Source: Allium sativum (Eukaryota > Streptophyta > Magnoliopsida > Asparagales > Amaryllidaceae). From it: a stretch of 64,000 bases of DNA. This document shows positions 34,588 to 45,778 of the stretch, one piece after another; the stretch's first letter is position 1; each line of letters opens with the position of its first letter. Location of the stretch: the NCBI GenBank assembly GCA_030737875.1, contig CM060922.1:758643603-758707602 (forward strand), read 5' to 3'. Both the position numbers and the translations under genes were made by a program. The notes beneath the pieces were generated by a model that was not told where the DNA came from, searched no databases, and saw nothing but the letters and a program-made list of their open reading frames with translations.

Positions 34588-36872
34588 TAGGGGTGTCAAA
34601 ATATGACCCAACCCGTTTACTCAACCCATGTACCCTATCCACAAATGGGTTGGGTTAACCCATTTATGAATTTTATTAAATGGGTAATGGGTTGGGTTGA
34701 CCCAATTTTAAAAGGGTCATAAATGGGTAACCCATTATATCCATTTATTAAAAACTAAAAATCTAAAATTAAAATCACACATTTATAAAAACTTAAAATT
34801 TAAAAATGTCAAAATTACAAAACTACCCTTTATTTTGGAAAAAGTGAAAAAAATGGAAAATTTTAAAAAATTCAAGAAAATTACAAAATGAAAGGTTAAA
34901 AAAGAATTATTTTAAAATAACGATTTTTAAAAATAGAAGGACCAAAATTACGAAAATGCCCTTCATATTGAAAAAAATGAAAAAATTTCAGAAAATCCAG
35001 AAAATTACGAAATGAAAAGTTAAAAAAGAATTAATTTAAAATAACGATTTTTAAAGATAAAAGGACCAAAATTACGAAAATGCCCTTAATATTGGAAAAA
35101 GTGAAAAAATTTCAGAAAATCCAAAAAATTACGAAATGAAAAGTAAAAAAAGAATTATTTTAAAATAACATTTTTTAAAGCTAAAAATGCTAAAATTACG
35201 AAAATACCCTTCATTTTGGAAAAAGTGAAAAAAAATGAAAAAATTTCAGAAAATCCAGAAAATTACAAAATGAAAAGTTAAAAAAGAATTAATTCAAAAT
35301 AACGATTTTTAAAGCTAAAAGAACCAAAATTACGAAAATGCCCTTCATATTGGAAAAAGTGAAAAAAATGAAAAAATTTCAGAAAATCCAAAAAATTACG
35401 AAATGAAAAGTAAAAAAAATTATTTTAAAATAACGATTTTTAAAGCTAAAAATGCTAAAATTACGAAAATACCCTTCATTTTTGAAAAAGTGAAAAAATT
35501 TCAGAAAATCCAGAAAATTACAAAATGAAAAGTTAAAAAAGAATTAATTCAAAATAACGATTTTTAAAGCTAAAAGAACCAAAATTACGAAAATGCCCTT
35601 CATATTGGAAAAAGTGAAAAAAATGAAAAAAATTCAGAAAATCCAAAAAATTACGAAATGAAAAGAAAAAAAAATATTTTAAAATAACGATTTTTAAAGC
35701 TAAAAATGCTAAAATTTCGAAAATTCCCTTCATTTTAGAAAAAGTGAAAAAAATGAAAAAATTTCAGAAAATCACAAAATGAAAAGTAAAAAAAGATATT
35801 TTAAAATAAAATTTTTTTTGGATTTTTTGAATTTTTTTTTCACTTTTTTCAACATGAAGGGCATTTTCGTAATTTTGACATATTTAGCTTTAAAAATCAT
35901 AATTTTCAAGTAATTCTTTTTTTACTTTTCATTTCGTAATTTTCTGGATTTTTTAAAATCTATTTGTTTTTTTTTACTTTTTTCAACATGAAGTGTATTT
36001 TCGTAATTTTGACATATTTAGCTTTAAAAATCGTAATTTTCGAATAATTCTTTTATTACTTTTCATTTCGTAATTTTCTGGATTTTTTAAAATTTATTTT
36101 TTTCACTTTTTTCAACATGAAGGGCATTTTCGTAATTTTGACATATTTAGCTTTAAAAATCGTAATTTTCGAATAATTCTTTTTTTATTTTTCATTTCGT
36201 AATTTTCCGGATTTTTTAAAATTTATTTGTTTTTTTCACTTTTTTCAACATGAAGGGCATTTTCATAATTTTGACATATTTAGCTTTAAAAATCGTAATT
36301 TTCGAATAATTCTTTTTTTACTTTTCATTTCGTAATTTTCTGGATTTTCTAAAATTTATTTGTTTTTTTCACTTTTTTCAACATGAAGGGCATTTTCGTA
36401 ATTTTGGCATATTTAGCTTTAAAAATCGTAATTTTCGAATAATTCCTTTTTTACTTTTCATTTCGTAATTTTCAGGATTTTTTAATTTTTATTTATTTTT
36501 TTCAATTTTTTCAACATGAAGGGCATTTTCGTAATTTTGACATATTTTGCTTTAAAAATCGTAATTTTCGAATATTTTTTTTTTTACTTTTCATTTCGTA
36601 ATTTTCTGGATTTTTTGAAATTTATTTATTTTTTTCACTTTTTTTCAAAATGAAGGGTAATTTTGACCTTTTTAACTTTAAAAATTTAGCATTTGTTTTT
36701 ATTTGCTAAATCAACTTTAGATACCTGGGTTAAATGGGTAACCCACTTATTAGTGGGTTGGGTTACAAACGGATTGGGTAATAAATGGGTCAAAGAGAAT
36801 GGGTCATAAATGGGTTGGGTCAAAACTCGACCCAACCCATTTAGACCCAACCCAACCCATTTGACACCCCTA
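34588..36872. mobile_element. Foldback hAT-like element, 2.3 kb, with inverted tandem arrays
   Basis: The ends are TAGGGGTGTCAAAATATGAC and, reverse complemented, TAGGGGTGTCAAATGGGTTG. The exact 8-bp target duplication ATTATAAT is at 34580-34587 and 36873-36880. Inside the ends lie GGGTTGGGTT/AACCCAACCC blocks. The left arm (about 34840-35815) is a tandem array of roughly 120-bp units with landmarks 'ttacgaaaatgcccttcat', 'gaaaaagtgaaaaa', 'ttcagaaaatccagaaaatta' and 'taacgatttttaaagctaaaa'. The right arm (about 35816-36660) is an array of the same unit in reverse orientation ('acatgaagggcattttcgta', 'tttagctttaaaaatcgtaa'). The whole can fold on itself. No transposase is visible. Confidence 0.88.
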
Positions 36873-36882
36873 ATTATAATCT

Positions 36883-36898
36883 GGGGGGGGGGGGGGGG
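36883..36898 (+). repeat. G16 homopolymer
   Basis: A run of 16 G bases begins two bases after the foldback element's target duplication. Confidence 0.9.
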
Positions 36899-38460
36899 AG
36901 GAACTTCCGTCTAGGCGGACTTTGAATATCGGAATATAGCTGTTGCGTTCGAAGTACGAGGGCTTCAAGGTATATTCATAAGATGTAGTGTTGAGTGTTC
37001 CATGGTGTTCGCAATCTGTGTTAGTTTATCTGTTAAGCGGTGTACGAAGAAATTGCTGGTTTGCACAAGAAAGAAGCACTTTTTGCCTAGGTGAAGTCCA
37101 AATTCAGAATGTAGCATGCTAGTTTTCAATTGCAGCTCTGAGCCATTATGGAGGATTAAAACTATTTTTCGTACCATGTCATCACATGTTACGATTTAGA
37201 TGCCACTGATGGTTAAAATAAATTACCTACCACATTTTCTTATGCTTGTGGACTTGTGAAGTCTGATTTTGTTTTCGACAGTGCAATTGTTATTTAAATG
37301 GAACATTATTTTATTTAAATTAATTAAATTAAATAGTGGACTCTATTTGTATTGAATTAGAGTAGACCTAAATACACCATTTTTATAATACACATGCACA
37401 GGGACAGAGGTAGGCATTGGGATCACGTTGGACTATTATTACAATTCTACTTCGTCTAAATATGTAATTGAATAAGAAGCAATTGCTAAATTAAAAAATA
37501 TCTAATTTCTTAACAGCGGAAGGAAAAGAAAATTGGAATGTCTTAGAACGAAATATAAATATGAAAATAATAGAATTAAATGTATGAACAAACATCAAAC
37601 AAAAGATGAACAAAAAGTGGTAAAATAAGTACAAAATATTAGATAAATATTGTGCTGTGATTTAAGCATTTGCTCGATTCTTATTCACTTCAATCAACAT
37701 ATTATGTTGTAGATTTTTTTGTCAAAAAATCAAAGCTATATATAATTTGTTTAACTCATTTAGATTTTTTTTAGTCAAAGGAACTTGACCTTTAGTAATA
37801 TATAATCATGTTACAATGACTCGGGCTGTAGCCCAGGGTACAAGTAACATAGATCCGTCCCTACACATGCAACATGTAAATGAAATACACCATGTTTATA
37901 ATACACGTGCAACATTATAAATGGTGCACATGTTTAGTGTGTGCATTTATAGGTGTTGAGATTTAAACTGCGACAAACATATTTGTCCATTTATATATGC
38001 TATTATTGTCCATGATTTTGATTTTAAAATTATATATAATAATATTAATAGTAACATCTATAAGTGTGATATAATGAAAGAGGCGTAGGTGTGATATAAT
38101 GAAAAATGATGTTTGAGTCTGGTAACCAGTTCAAGTTTGAATCATGTTTTGAGCACATTCTCCCAAAAAGTAGAATCCATGAATTATAGGTGTCATGAGC
38201 TAAATCAGACACAATTTATTTCTCCTTAGAAGTTTTCAATAGTTCGTCAGGGTCTCATGAGCATGGACATAGGTAAAGAAAATGTGTATTTTAATCTAAA
38301 TGGCGTAGCCAATTCAAAATATTTTGATTTTTTATCTTAAAATTCTTATATTAATTTAAAATTCAAAATCAATTTCAAATCAAAATAGGTTAGAGATTTG
38401 CAATGAACCTCTTATGGAAGATAACTCAGAATGGATTAAGTTAATGTCCCAATTTAAGAC
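36899..38460. other. Intergenic, nothing recognised
   Basis: AT-rich sequence with only short incidental ORFs. I see no gene, terminal repeats or array. Confidence 0.5.
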
Positions 38461-38499
38461 TAGATCAAAATCCAAGAAGGCTAAAGAGGAAAGTGGGAT

Positions 38500-39080
38500 G
38501 CCGGGGGTGTAATGAATGGAGGGATATCTAAAAAGTAATTCCTTTGTCTCTTTGGGTTTGAAGATATGGTGGTTGCTGGTTTTGTATCAGTTTGGTGTAT
38601 AGTTTGTGTGGATGCTGTCTGTTGGTGTATAGTTTGTGTGGATGCCTGAGAGTTGTGCTTGGGCCTTCTTGGTAGTGTTTTATGTGATTGCTATGGAGTG
38701 ATTTGGTGGCCGCTTCATCCATTGTGTTGCGCAAGTTTTGGTTGTAAGTCGTCGTTGTTGCCTGTTCGTTACTGCTGGATTTGCTTTTGGATGGTCCTTG
38801 GATTTTGCTGTGGTATTTTGGGTTATCTTGCCATTTGTCTTTTGGACTTTGGCTTGTTTCATGTTTTTGTTTTCTCGTTCAGTATGTATGGAAAGTGTTT
38901 TGCTTGTATATTTTGTTTTTTGACTTGCTGTGTTGTTATTTTAGTTAGAGCTGGATGTTGGCTTGTACAGGATTTGTTTCAGTGGTTGTTGTAATTTGTA
39001 TCCAGCTCTAACTTCTCTTTGTAATTTGTTTTGTTGCAATATTAGTACCTGTTTTGTTTCAATTTTTTTTAAATAAATAT
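38500..39080 (+). repeat. Possible LINE 3' end (TG-rich tail)
   Basis: A TG-rich, A-poor stretch of about 500 bases ends with 'tttgtaatttgtatccagctctaacttctc' and then an AT-rich tail. Plant L1-type LINEs often have such a T/G-rich 3' UTR. A 23-base unit 'ttggtgtatagtttgtgtggatg' is repeated twice near 38590-38644. The hydrophobic Cys/Phe/Trp-rich ORF at 38653-38994 is explained by this composition. No reverse transcriptase is visible, so the call is tentative. Confidence 0.3.
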
Positions 39081-39380
39081 AAAGATATATCTTTATCTAT
39101 ATTTAAAATTTGCAAACATATATTTATTTGAAAATCAGTTTTAAATTTGAAATATAAATATGTATATGTTATATTCCTATTTATCAATCCACGGTAAAAA
39201 TGAAAACAAGGTGCAAAGCCATGAGAACTGATCTTATAGTTAAAATTAAGATAAAAAAAAGGAAAAAGTTAGTATTGAACCTGAAATTTAGGGATTGCAA
39301 CAATCACATCAGACTGCACTAGGTATATTTCCACCGAGATTGACTACAAAATATGATGAATAACTTAGAGCATCTCAAAC

Positions 39381-39416
39381 AATATTACGTCTCGTAATAT
39401 TACGAGGTGTAATATT
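39381..39416. repeat. 36-bp palindrome
   Basis: AATATTAC..CTCGTAATATTACGAG..GTAATATT reads nearly the same on both strands. It follows 'ttagagcatctcaaac', a phrase resembling PIF/Harbinger-type MITE ends, but I found no partner end. Confidence 0.7.
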
Positions 39417-39483
39417 AAGGGAAGAATCAGTTGATTTGCCTAATAAGCGCGCGCCGAATTTATCAGCGTGTGTCGATTTAATT

Positions 39484-39539
39484 AGAGCGTCGAGTTTATC
39501 AGCGCCTTAACATAAGACGCCGATAAATTCAGCGCTCTA
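39484..39539. repeat. Imperfect hairpin, ~26-bp arms
   Basis: The arms start AGAGCGTCGAGTTTATC and end GATAAATTCAGCGCTCT, with a 3-4 base loop and about five mismatches, some of them G-T pairs in RNA. Confidence 0.65.
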
Positions 39540-39767
39540 CCTCGGATTAACCTTCTAAATTTATTTCTTCTGCATCGATTAGTTAATAATTTAAAAATTA
39601 TAATTTACATGTTCGAATATCGATTAAAATTATACGCAGATTTCTTATTTTTTAATATATGCTCAAACGCCGATTAATTAATAATTTACTTATAAAAAAT
39701 CGTTTTATATTTCCAATACACCATCGAAATCAAAATAAATGTCTAAATGTACATATAAAACTCCAAT

Positions 39768-39916
39768 TCATAACGATACAACTTATAATAAGCATACAGC
39801 TACAACTGCTGATAAACATAACGGTACAACTGGTATTAAGCATAACGATACAACTGATATTAAACATAACGATACAACTAATACTAAGCATAAAGATACA
39901 ACAGGTCATAAACATT
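39768..39916 (+). repeat. 24-bp minisatellite, six units
   Basis: Imperfect 24-base units of the form 'cataacgatacaactgatatta' repeat about six times. In one frame they give an eight-residue period (H-N-D-T-T-x-x-K), in another Thr/Ile-rich and on the other strand Ser/Cys-rich frames. All three overlapping ORFs are products of the array. Confidence 0.88.
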
Positions 39917-40004
39917 TTTGACTGGCATAATATAAAATATTAAACCTCTAATTTAAACCATGTCGTAGTCGGTTATTTGCATGGCTAAGGTCGTTGACTT
40001 GATT

Positions 40005-40472
40005 TCATAAATTTCTTATTTCTTCTTCCAATTCCAAAGCGTACATAATTGCTCTAGAAGGAAAATGATCGTCCACCCACTGTTCGTAGTCACATCTGTT
40101 CGTACGTACCGGACAACAGTAATATTGACGTCCGACATCATTTCCATGTCGAACAACTAGTTATGGTGCTTCAAAACCATAAAAGCATGCAATATTTGCA
40201 GATTGTACCTCATCGACTTCAACCGTAGCTCTGACATGAGGAATTACAATGTGTGACCTTCGGGCACTTTGTTTAGTTTGTTACTGCTGTTGATGTCCTA
40301 TTTACATTTGATGCATCCCTTCTTCTAGTCCCATTTGTCGCAAATCGTCATGGAGTCGCTCTTCCATTTCGATATATCACTCAGTCGGTTCTCTAGGTGA
40401 AGACGGATTAGGATTTGATGGTCCAACCAAAATATCAGTGTAATTGTAAGATGATGGATAAGAAATTAGCAT
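40005..40472 (-). pseudogene. Decayed GRF-type zinc-finger gene, copy A
   Basis: The minus-strand reading ends YALELEEEIRNL with a stop at 40005-40007. Before it comes RHGNDVGRQYYCCPVRTN, then RCDYEQWVDDHFPSRA. This fits the GRF finger (PF06839) pattern: an initial Cys/Gly pair, N-x-G-R-x-[FY]-x-x-C-P, a later C-x[3-4]-W-x-D. The first Cys pair appears reduced to one Cys (CFYGFEAP) and a stop sits just after it. An acidic/Gln-rich N-terminal part contains several stops. GRF fingers bind single-stranded nucleic acids and in plants are common in transposon-linked genes. Confidence 0.6.
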
Positions 40473-41224
40473 TTTTGAGTTGAGGTAATTTTGCTACTCG
40501 GTCCGTCTCTGGTATTTATGAGTGAAGACTACAAAGGAAAAGGAAGAAAATGATTTACCAGAGGCAAGCGCTTTGAAATTTGTGCAACGTGGATACTATG
40601 ATGGTACTGGCAATGGATACTGTATATTGCATACTATATACTTTAAACTGTAGGCATTTTGGATATCATGCTGAGAAGTCACAAGCATTATAGCTAAGCG
40701 GTAGAGGACGACCCAATCTTTGTATGTAATCCGAAAAATATTTTAAGTCCTTTGGTTTGTTGAATGTAATACAAAAGGTATTATTACCAACGGTCCATGA
40801 TAAAACTATGGGTAAAATGAGTCAAACCTGGCAACTGTTTTAAAGTTTGTGCAACGTGGCTGGACTCTACGATTGAGATTCGACACTGTCTGCTGCATCC
40901 ACTTTGGATATCGTGCAGAGAAGTCAAAGCATTATATCCATGTGGTTGAGTACGACCCTAATTTTTAACTCCTTTACGACCCTAATTCATTACAAATAGT
41001 TTCCATCAAATTCGTGTACCCATTTACAAACAAGCAAGACGTGGTAGAAGAAAGGATATAACTTGTGTACAAACATCGTTCGATACAAAAAATTATAGGA
41101 TAAAGGATGCAAGCATTGTTCAACACAACATATAACTACGACATAACTTTGAATACAAACATATAATTATGACCCATGCCAACATAACACAACTCATAGT
41201 TTTGGGGTAAACCGTAACACCCAT
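40473..41224. other. Gap with repeated phrases between two GRF remnants
   Basis: A phrase of the form 'ggatatcgtgcagagaagtcaaagcattatatccatgtggttgagtacgaccc' occurs near 40655-40715 and 40900-40965. A diverged third copy is near 42005-42095. No coding segment is recognised. Confidence 0.5.
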
Positions 41225-41610
41225 AAAGTATTTCATTCTTTACTACAACATTCCTTCTTAAACGACTAACCTCAACTTGCATCTCAAGTGCGTACTGGAC
41301 ACCCCTCTCCGTCAATGGTGGATCGATCCATGATTTTTTTTTTCAATTTTGCAATCCTTGGCGGTTCTGTGCATCAACGTACGCTTTGCAACCATAAAAG
41401 CGACGACCTATACATGGTTTTTTGAACCGGTCCAATATGCGGGACTGCAACTTTTGGTTGCGTTGCGTGACACAAAAGAGTTCAGACTCTATTTCTGCAG
41501 CTTCCACTTAGACTTCCAATTGTGTTTGGGCACAAATTCGATATCTTCTGCTGGTTGCTTATTCCATTCATATTCATCGTACATTTGAACCATGGTTTCA
41601 TCATCGAATT
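41225..41610 (-). pseudogene. Decayed GRF-type zinc-finger gene, copy B
   Basis: The minus strand reads KKPCIGRRFYGCKAYVDAQN, a stop, then WIDPPLTERGVQYALEMQVE followed by VSRLRRNVVVKNEIL. The GRRFYGC core and the W-I-D-PPL-x-E-R-G phrase are the standard plant GRF finger with its usual helical tail. At least one in-frame stop lies between the two halves, and the upstream part is broken. The tail closely resembles that at 12456, which links this region to the gene carried by the Mutator-like element. Confidence 0.65.
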
Positions 41611-42279
41611 CCCAATTAGCTATTTTGACCTAGATGAAAAGCGCAAACTTGAAATAAATGAGTAATATTGATGATTTGTATAGTATATAATAATATAGGG
41701 AAGAGAAGAGCAAAAAAGTGAACAAATTTCTTACCTGCACTAGACTTGGTGAACTATTCTACAAAAAATCAGCTTTTCAGATCTTGTTTGAGGCAAAAAA
41801 TTATAAAGAGAGGAAGAGAGGCTGGCTGCTCTTTAATAAAGTAGGTCTGTATATTTCATACTCTGATTTCTGGCAGCATTAAACATACACTACTTCTATC
41901 CGAACATACCAAATTTATAACTCCTTTACGTTTATAAATCTTTACTTTAAACGGGGATGACCCTAATCTTTTATAAATTTTTAACTCCTAACCCATGTGG
42001 TATGGGGTAGTGTGCTGAGATGTCACAATCAGCCAAGCCCTGTACACACAACCTTTAACTGTAGGCATGTGGTTGAGGACGACCTCAACATACAATTCCA
42101 TTCTTTTAAATGGTTTATACTTCGTTGTCCAACCATAAACTATAATCTGTGCGTACTCCATCATCCAAGACTTTAAGGTGAGAAATCATTAAACTTCTTT
42201 GTTTCAAGGTTACTTTTCTTGTTATAAAGGAATTGCATTCTTCCAACATGTTTTGTAGTATTGATTTCGTGTAGTTTAA

Positions 42280-42930
42280 ATGCGCGACTGGGAAATCAGC
42301 GATGAAACTATGGGTAAAATGTTTGATGAGTACGAACAAAATAAAGGGGACGAGGAAGAGGGTGGATTCGTTCCAGATACACAAATAGAAGAGGTGGATG
42401 AACATGTTCAAAATGAAATTATTTGTGCAACGCAAGAAATTGTCGAAGTACATAATCCACAACCACCTCCACCTCCACGATCAAACCAAGTGAGGTAAAT
42501 GGGTAACCTTGCTCGTCAAAACCAAAGTACTACAAGCTCCAGTACTTCAACCACTGAATTTTCTCCCTAGGATTTACTTATCCTCGTGAAAGCCTATATT
42601 GAAGTTGATCGAAGAGATGAGTTATTATTGCAAAGAGGAGGGGGTCTAACCTATGAAGAGTATTGGGTGATGGTAACAATATTACATAACAACCATTGTA
42701 CCTCCCCTACTAGACGATCGTCAGTTGAAATCCATATGACTTATCGTCGTTTTGCAAAAACTTGTGATCGATACCGTAAGATTATCGAGACAGTTGAAGA
42801 TGAGGACATAATTAAAACAACTAAATCAACTTTTGATTCTCGTTACCTTTTAGAGTACAGTACGAAATTTGTTGGTCAGAAAGCATATAAAATTCGCTAT
42901 AGTTGGCTAACCCGATATGGGACTGAATAA
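42280..42930 (+). pseudogene. Possible NAM/Myb-like transposon ORF1 remnant
   Basis: Two ORFs follow each other (42280-42498 and 42586-42930). The first is acidic with a Pro run near its end. After it come a Ser/Thr-rich linker and stops, then DLLILVKAYIEVDRR (first residues before the second ATG), EEYWVMVTILHNN, SVEIHMTYRRFAKTCDRYRK and a C-terminal SWLTRYGTE. The order (acidic hydrophobic helix, Trp helix, R-S-x-E-I-x-x-x-Y-R-R-F, K-I-I-E) resembles the NAM-like/trihelix DNA-binding ORF of plant PIF/Harbinger elements. I have no diagnostic motif and give this as a possibility. No transposase of that superfamily is visible. Confidence 0.35.
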
Positions 42931-43274
42931 GCTTATGGTACTTGTCTATTTTATTTGATTGTTTGAACTTATGTTTTATTTTATTATTGTATGAAAATTA
43001 TGGGATAATTATGATTTTATACTTTATTAAAACGTTTAAAGAAATCAGCTAAAGGGAAAAGTAGAATAATTAATAAAACACGCATTGCATTGATAAGTAA
43101 ATAGTTACTACAGTGGGAAATATAAAGTTACTACATTAACATAATACAAGCAGCTATTAATAAGGACATTGATGAACAATTGATCTACAATTGAGGAAAC
43201 TTTGACATTAGAATACGTTGTTTCATTCCCATCCAATATTCCTTCTCACAGTCATCCACTCCAGTCAAATCTTT

Positions 43275-43678
43275 GGCCATGATTTCATTCTCTTTTTTTG
43301 TTGTTTATTGCTAACTCATCCACTGGAATTTGCAACCTCTTCTCCTCAAGATCATCAAACCTGGTCAAAACCTCTGTTTTTTTCTTCGCATTTTCATTTC
43401 TTCCACATGTCTATGATCGTGTACTTCGTAGTGCGCATTGATTTTTTCCTTCAACAACAACATTAGCTTTCCCCTTTCTTTTCGCAGCTTTGACTCCTGC
43501 AGCCTACAATCTTTACCAATTGTGTTATTGAACTCATCAAGTAAGTTTTCACCTTCACATGGAGAATTTTTTGCCAATGAGTCTCCAGGACTAGATGAAT
43601 AGGTAGCTTTTGAAGCTTTGTTATTTTCCTTTGAAGAAGTTTGAACATCACGTAGGCTCTTAGCAAGTTCAGAGTTCC
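43275..43678 (-). pseudogene. Charged, helical ORF fragment cut by an LTR
   Basis: A minus-strand frame contains RNSELAKSLRDVQTSSKE, a Ser-rich part, then a Lys/Glu/Met-rich helical part (KLRKERGKLMLLLKEK, HVEEMKMRRKKQRF). Its upstream end is replaced at 43679 by the LTR that begins TGTAGTGGCCCGC, so the apparent ATG lies in the LTR. The composition resembles the C-terminal half of NAM-associated transposon proteins, but this is inference only. Confidence 0.3.
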
Positions 43679-45743
43679 TGTAGTGGCCCGCAAATTCCGT
43701 AATATATGGGTTGACTACATACATCACATGTCCAACCCAAATTGTACAGAAATACGAATCATTATGAAATAAGAAGAAAAAGATAGAAGAAGAACAGAAA
43801 CAACAACACAGAATCTCACAATAGCAGCGGAATAAAATATAATATATAAATAATCACTTTTGAAATACATCTGTATTTGGACTCACATACATTATCAGAG
43901 TATATCACAAACACAACACAACGGAATAAAACTCTAAATATCAACACTGAAGCCTCCTGCTCCAAGCTCCTTCAGATAAATCTATAAAATCCTGCACTAC
44001 TTGACTTCCCATACAAATTTGGGCACCCAAGAGTTTAGGTAAAACAAAACAAAATAAACTCTGGGTCATTTATGGGACTAATATGAGTAAACAATTTAAA
44101 ATAGTTTGAGAAAATAAACGATATCTCATAAGACCACACAGTATTAAACAGAACGGTTTTTCCCTTATGAGAATCCAAAACACTTGATTTAACTTTCAAA
44201 ATATTTTTGAAAGAAACGATAATTTCTATATCAAAACTCTTTTGATATTATATAGTGTCTAAATCAAATAAATAACAATCTAGTGGAACGTTTGTATCTC
44301 ACGCACTACACATATAATATACAATCAAAACCGCGAGCACTTATTGTGTAATGAATTTCCAACTATGATAAGGTATGGAACCACCTTCTGATAGTGTATC
44401 TCTAGAGAGGAATACACTGGATTCAACAAGAACATCTTGTAACCCGGCCACACATGACCGACCACTCATTTCGCTTGAGTGTATCGAATGTATATCACCA
44501 ACGGTTGGGATCAGCAACCGTTTTCCCGAATGTGACAGCATCGAATAGAATAAATAATGAAATGAATTTCTATAGATAGGTGGTAATACACCCTAATTGG
44601 GAGCTACCCACTTAGCCATATTTCCTGCCCGATTTTTTTCATTTCCCAGTTGTTGAGGCCTAAGGCTATGATCACTTACCATTCATTGATAGCACAATCA
44701 CTTTGAATGCCACATTGTCAGATCCGTTAATCATTAATTGATTTGCACAAATATATTCTGGATATTATGCTAGGAGAATAAATTCTCCGCCACCACATAT
44801 ATTTATACAGACCGACATATGCGATCATTGGAAATACTCCGTTAGACATTCGTCCATACACTTCGTTCTGGGACTGAACAAAACCAAAAGCACAATTTCC
44901 ATTAATCCATCTTAGGCAATTTATACCTAGGATTACAGAAAAAGCCCTTGCACTTTACTCCGTCTTCGATTATCTTCGTATAATCTGATTCTCAACGCTA
45001 CTGCCAATACTGAGTGGCTCTCAGATAATAATCCAACCGGTCTCTCCATATCGACATGATATTGGCCAATATTTCGATAATCGGTTATTTAACTATCGAA
45101 GAAAAATAAACATTCATCCTAAGCATCAAACAATCACTGGGCCCTTAATTAATATTTAATTAATTAAATCACTTCTCCATTTTCTTATCGATACTTGTTA
45201 ACTCAATATTTTCAACAATCATCTTGGCCTTTTTCGCTATTAGGAAAACATTTCCATATATCACCTTCTTTTATTTTCTATACTTAGAAAATATCTTCTA
45301 TTAATAACTGGAAAACATTCCAAGTACTTCTCCCTTTCATGACTATTCATTCCTATACTTAGGAAATGTTTATTATTATATTTCCAAAATTCAACTTATT
45401 TGGGTTCAAATGAATGTTGTATAAAACATTGTTACAACAACCCAAAATACTGCATTCAACTAAATCTTATTCAAAACATTTTATCTTCGAGCCTGAGTCT
45501 TGCTATTTATTGGTTAATAATGAAATCAATCAAGTTGGGGTATAAATACCTCTCAGACCTTGATTGAATAAGATTGTTAACTTCAAAACGGACAAGACTA
45601 CTTATCTCGAATAATCAACATCACATAAACCAATTACTCATTTGTAAAACGTGTATACGTTTCTCTTTCTATTTTTAACAGATTTAATTATAGATTTCGC
45701 TTTTTGTTTATAATATTCTATTTTAAGTTCATTTCCTTATCGA

Positions 45744-45778
<35 letters not shown>

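Noticed and set aside
34588..36872. CRISPR-like regular array
   Set aside because: The units are long, contiguous and without unique spacers, in a plant genome, inside a transposon with target duplications.
38653..38994. 113-codon hydrophobic Cys/Phe/Trp-rich ORF
   Set aside because: The composition follows from the T/G-rich DNA and overlapping frames look similar. It is better explained as a LINE 3' UTR.
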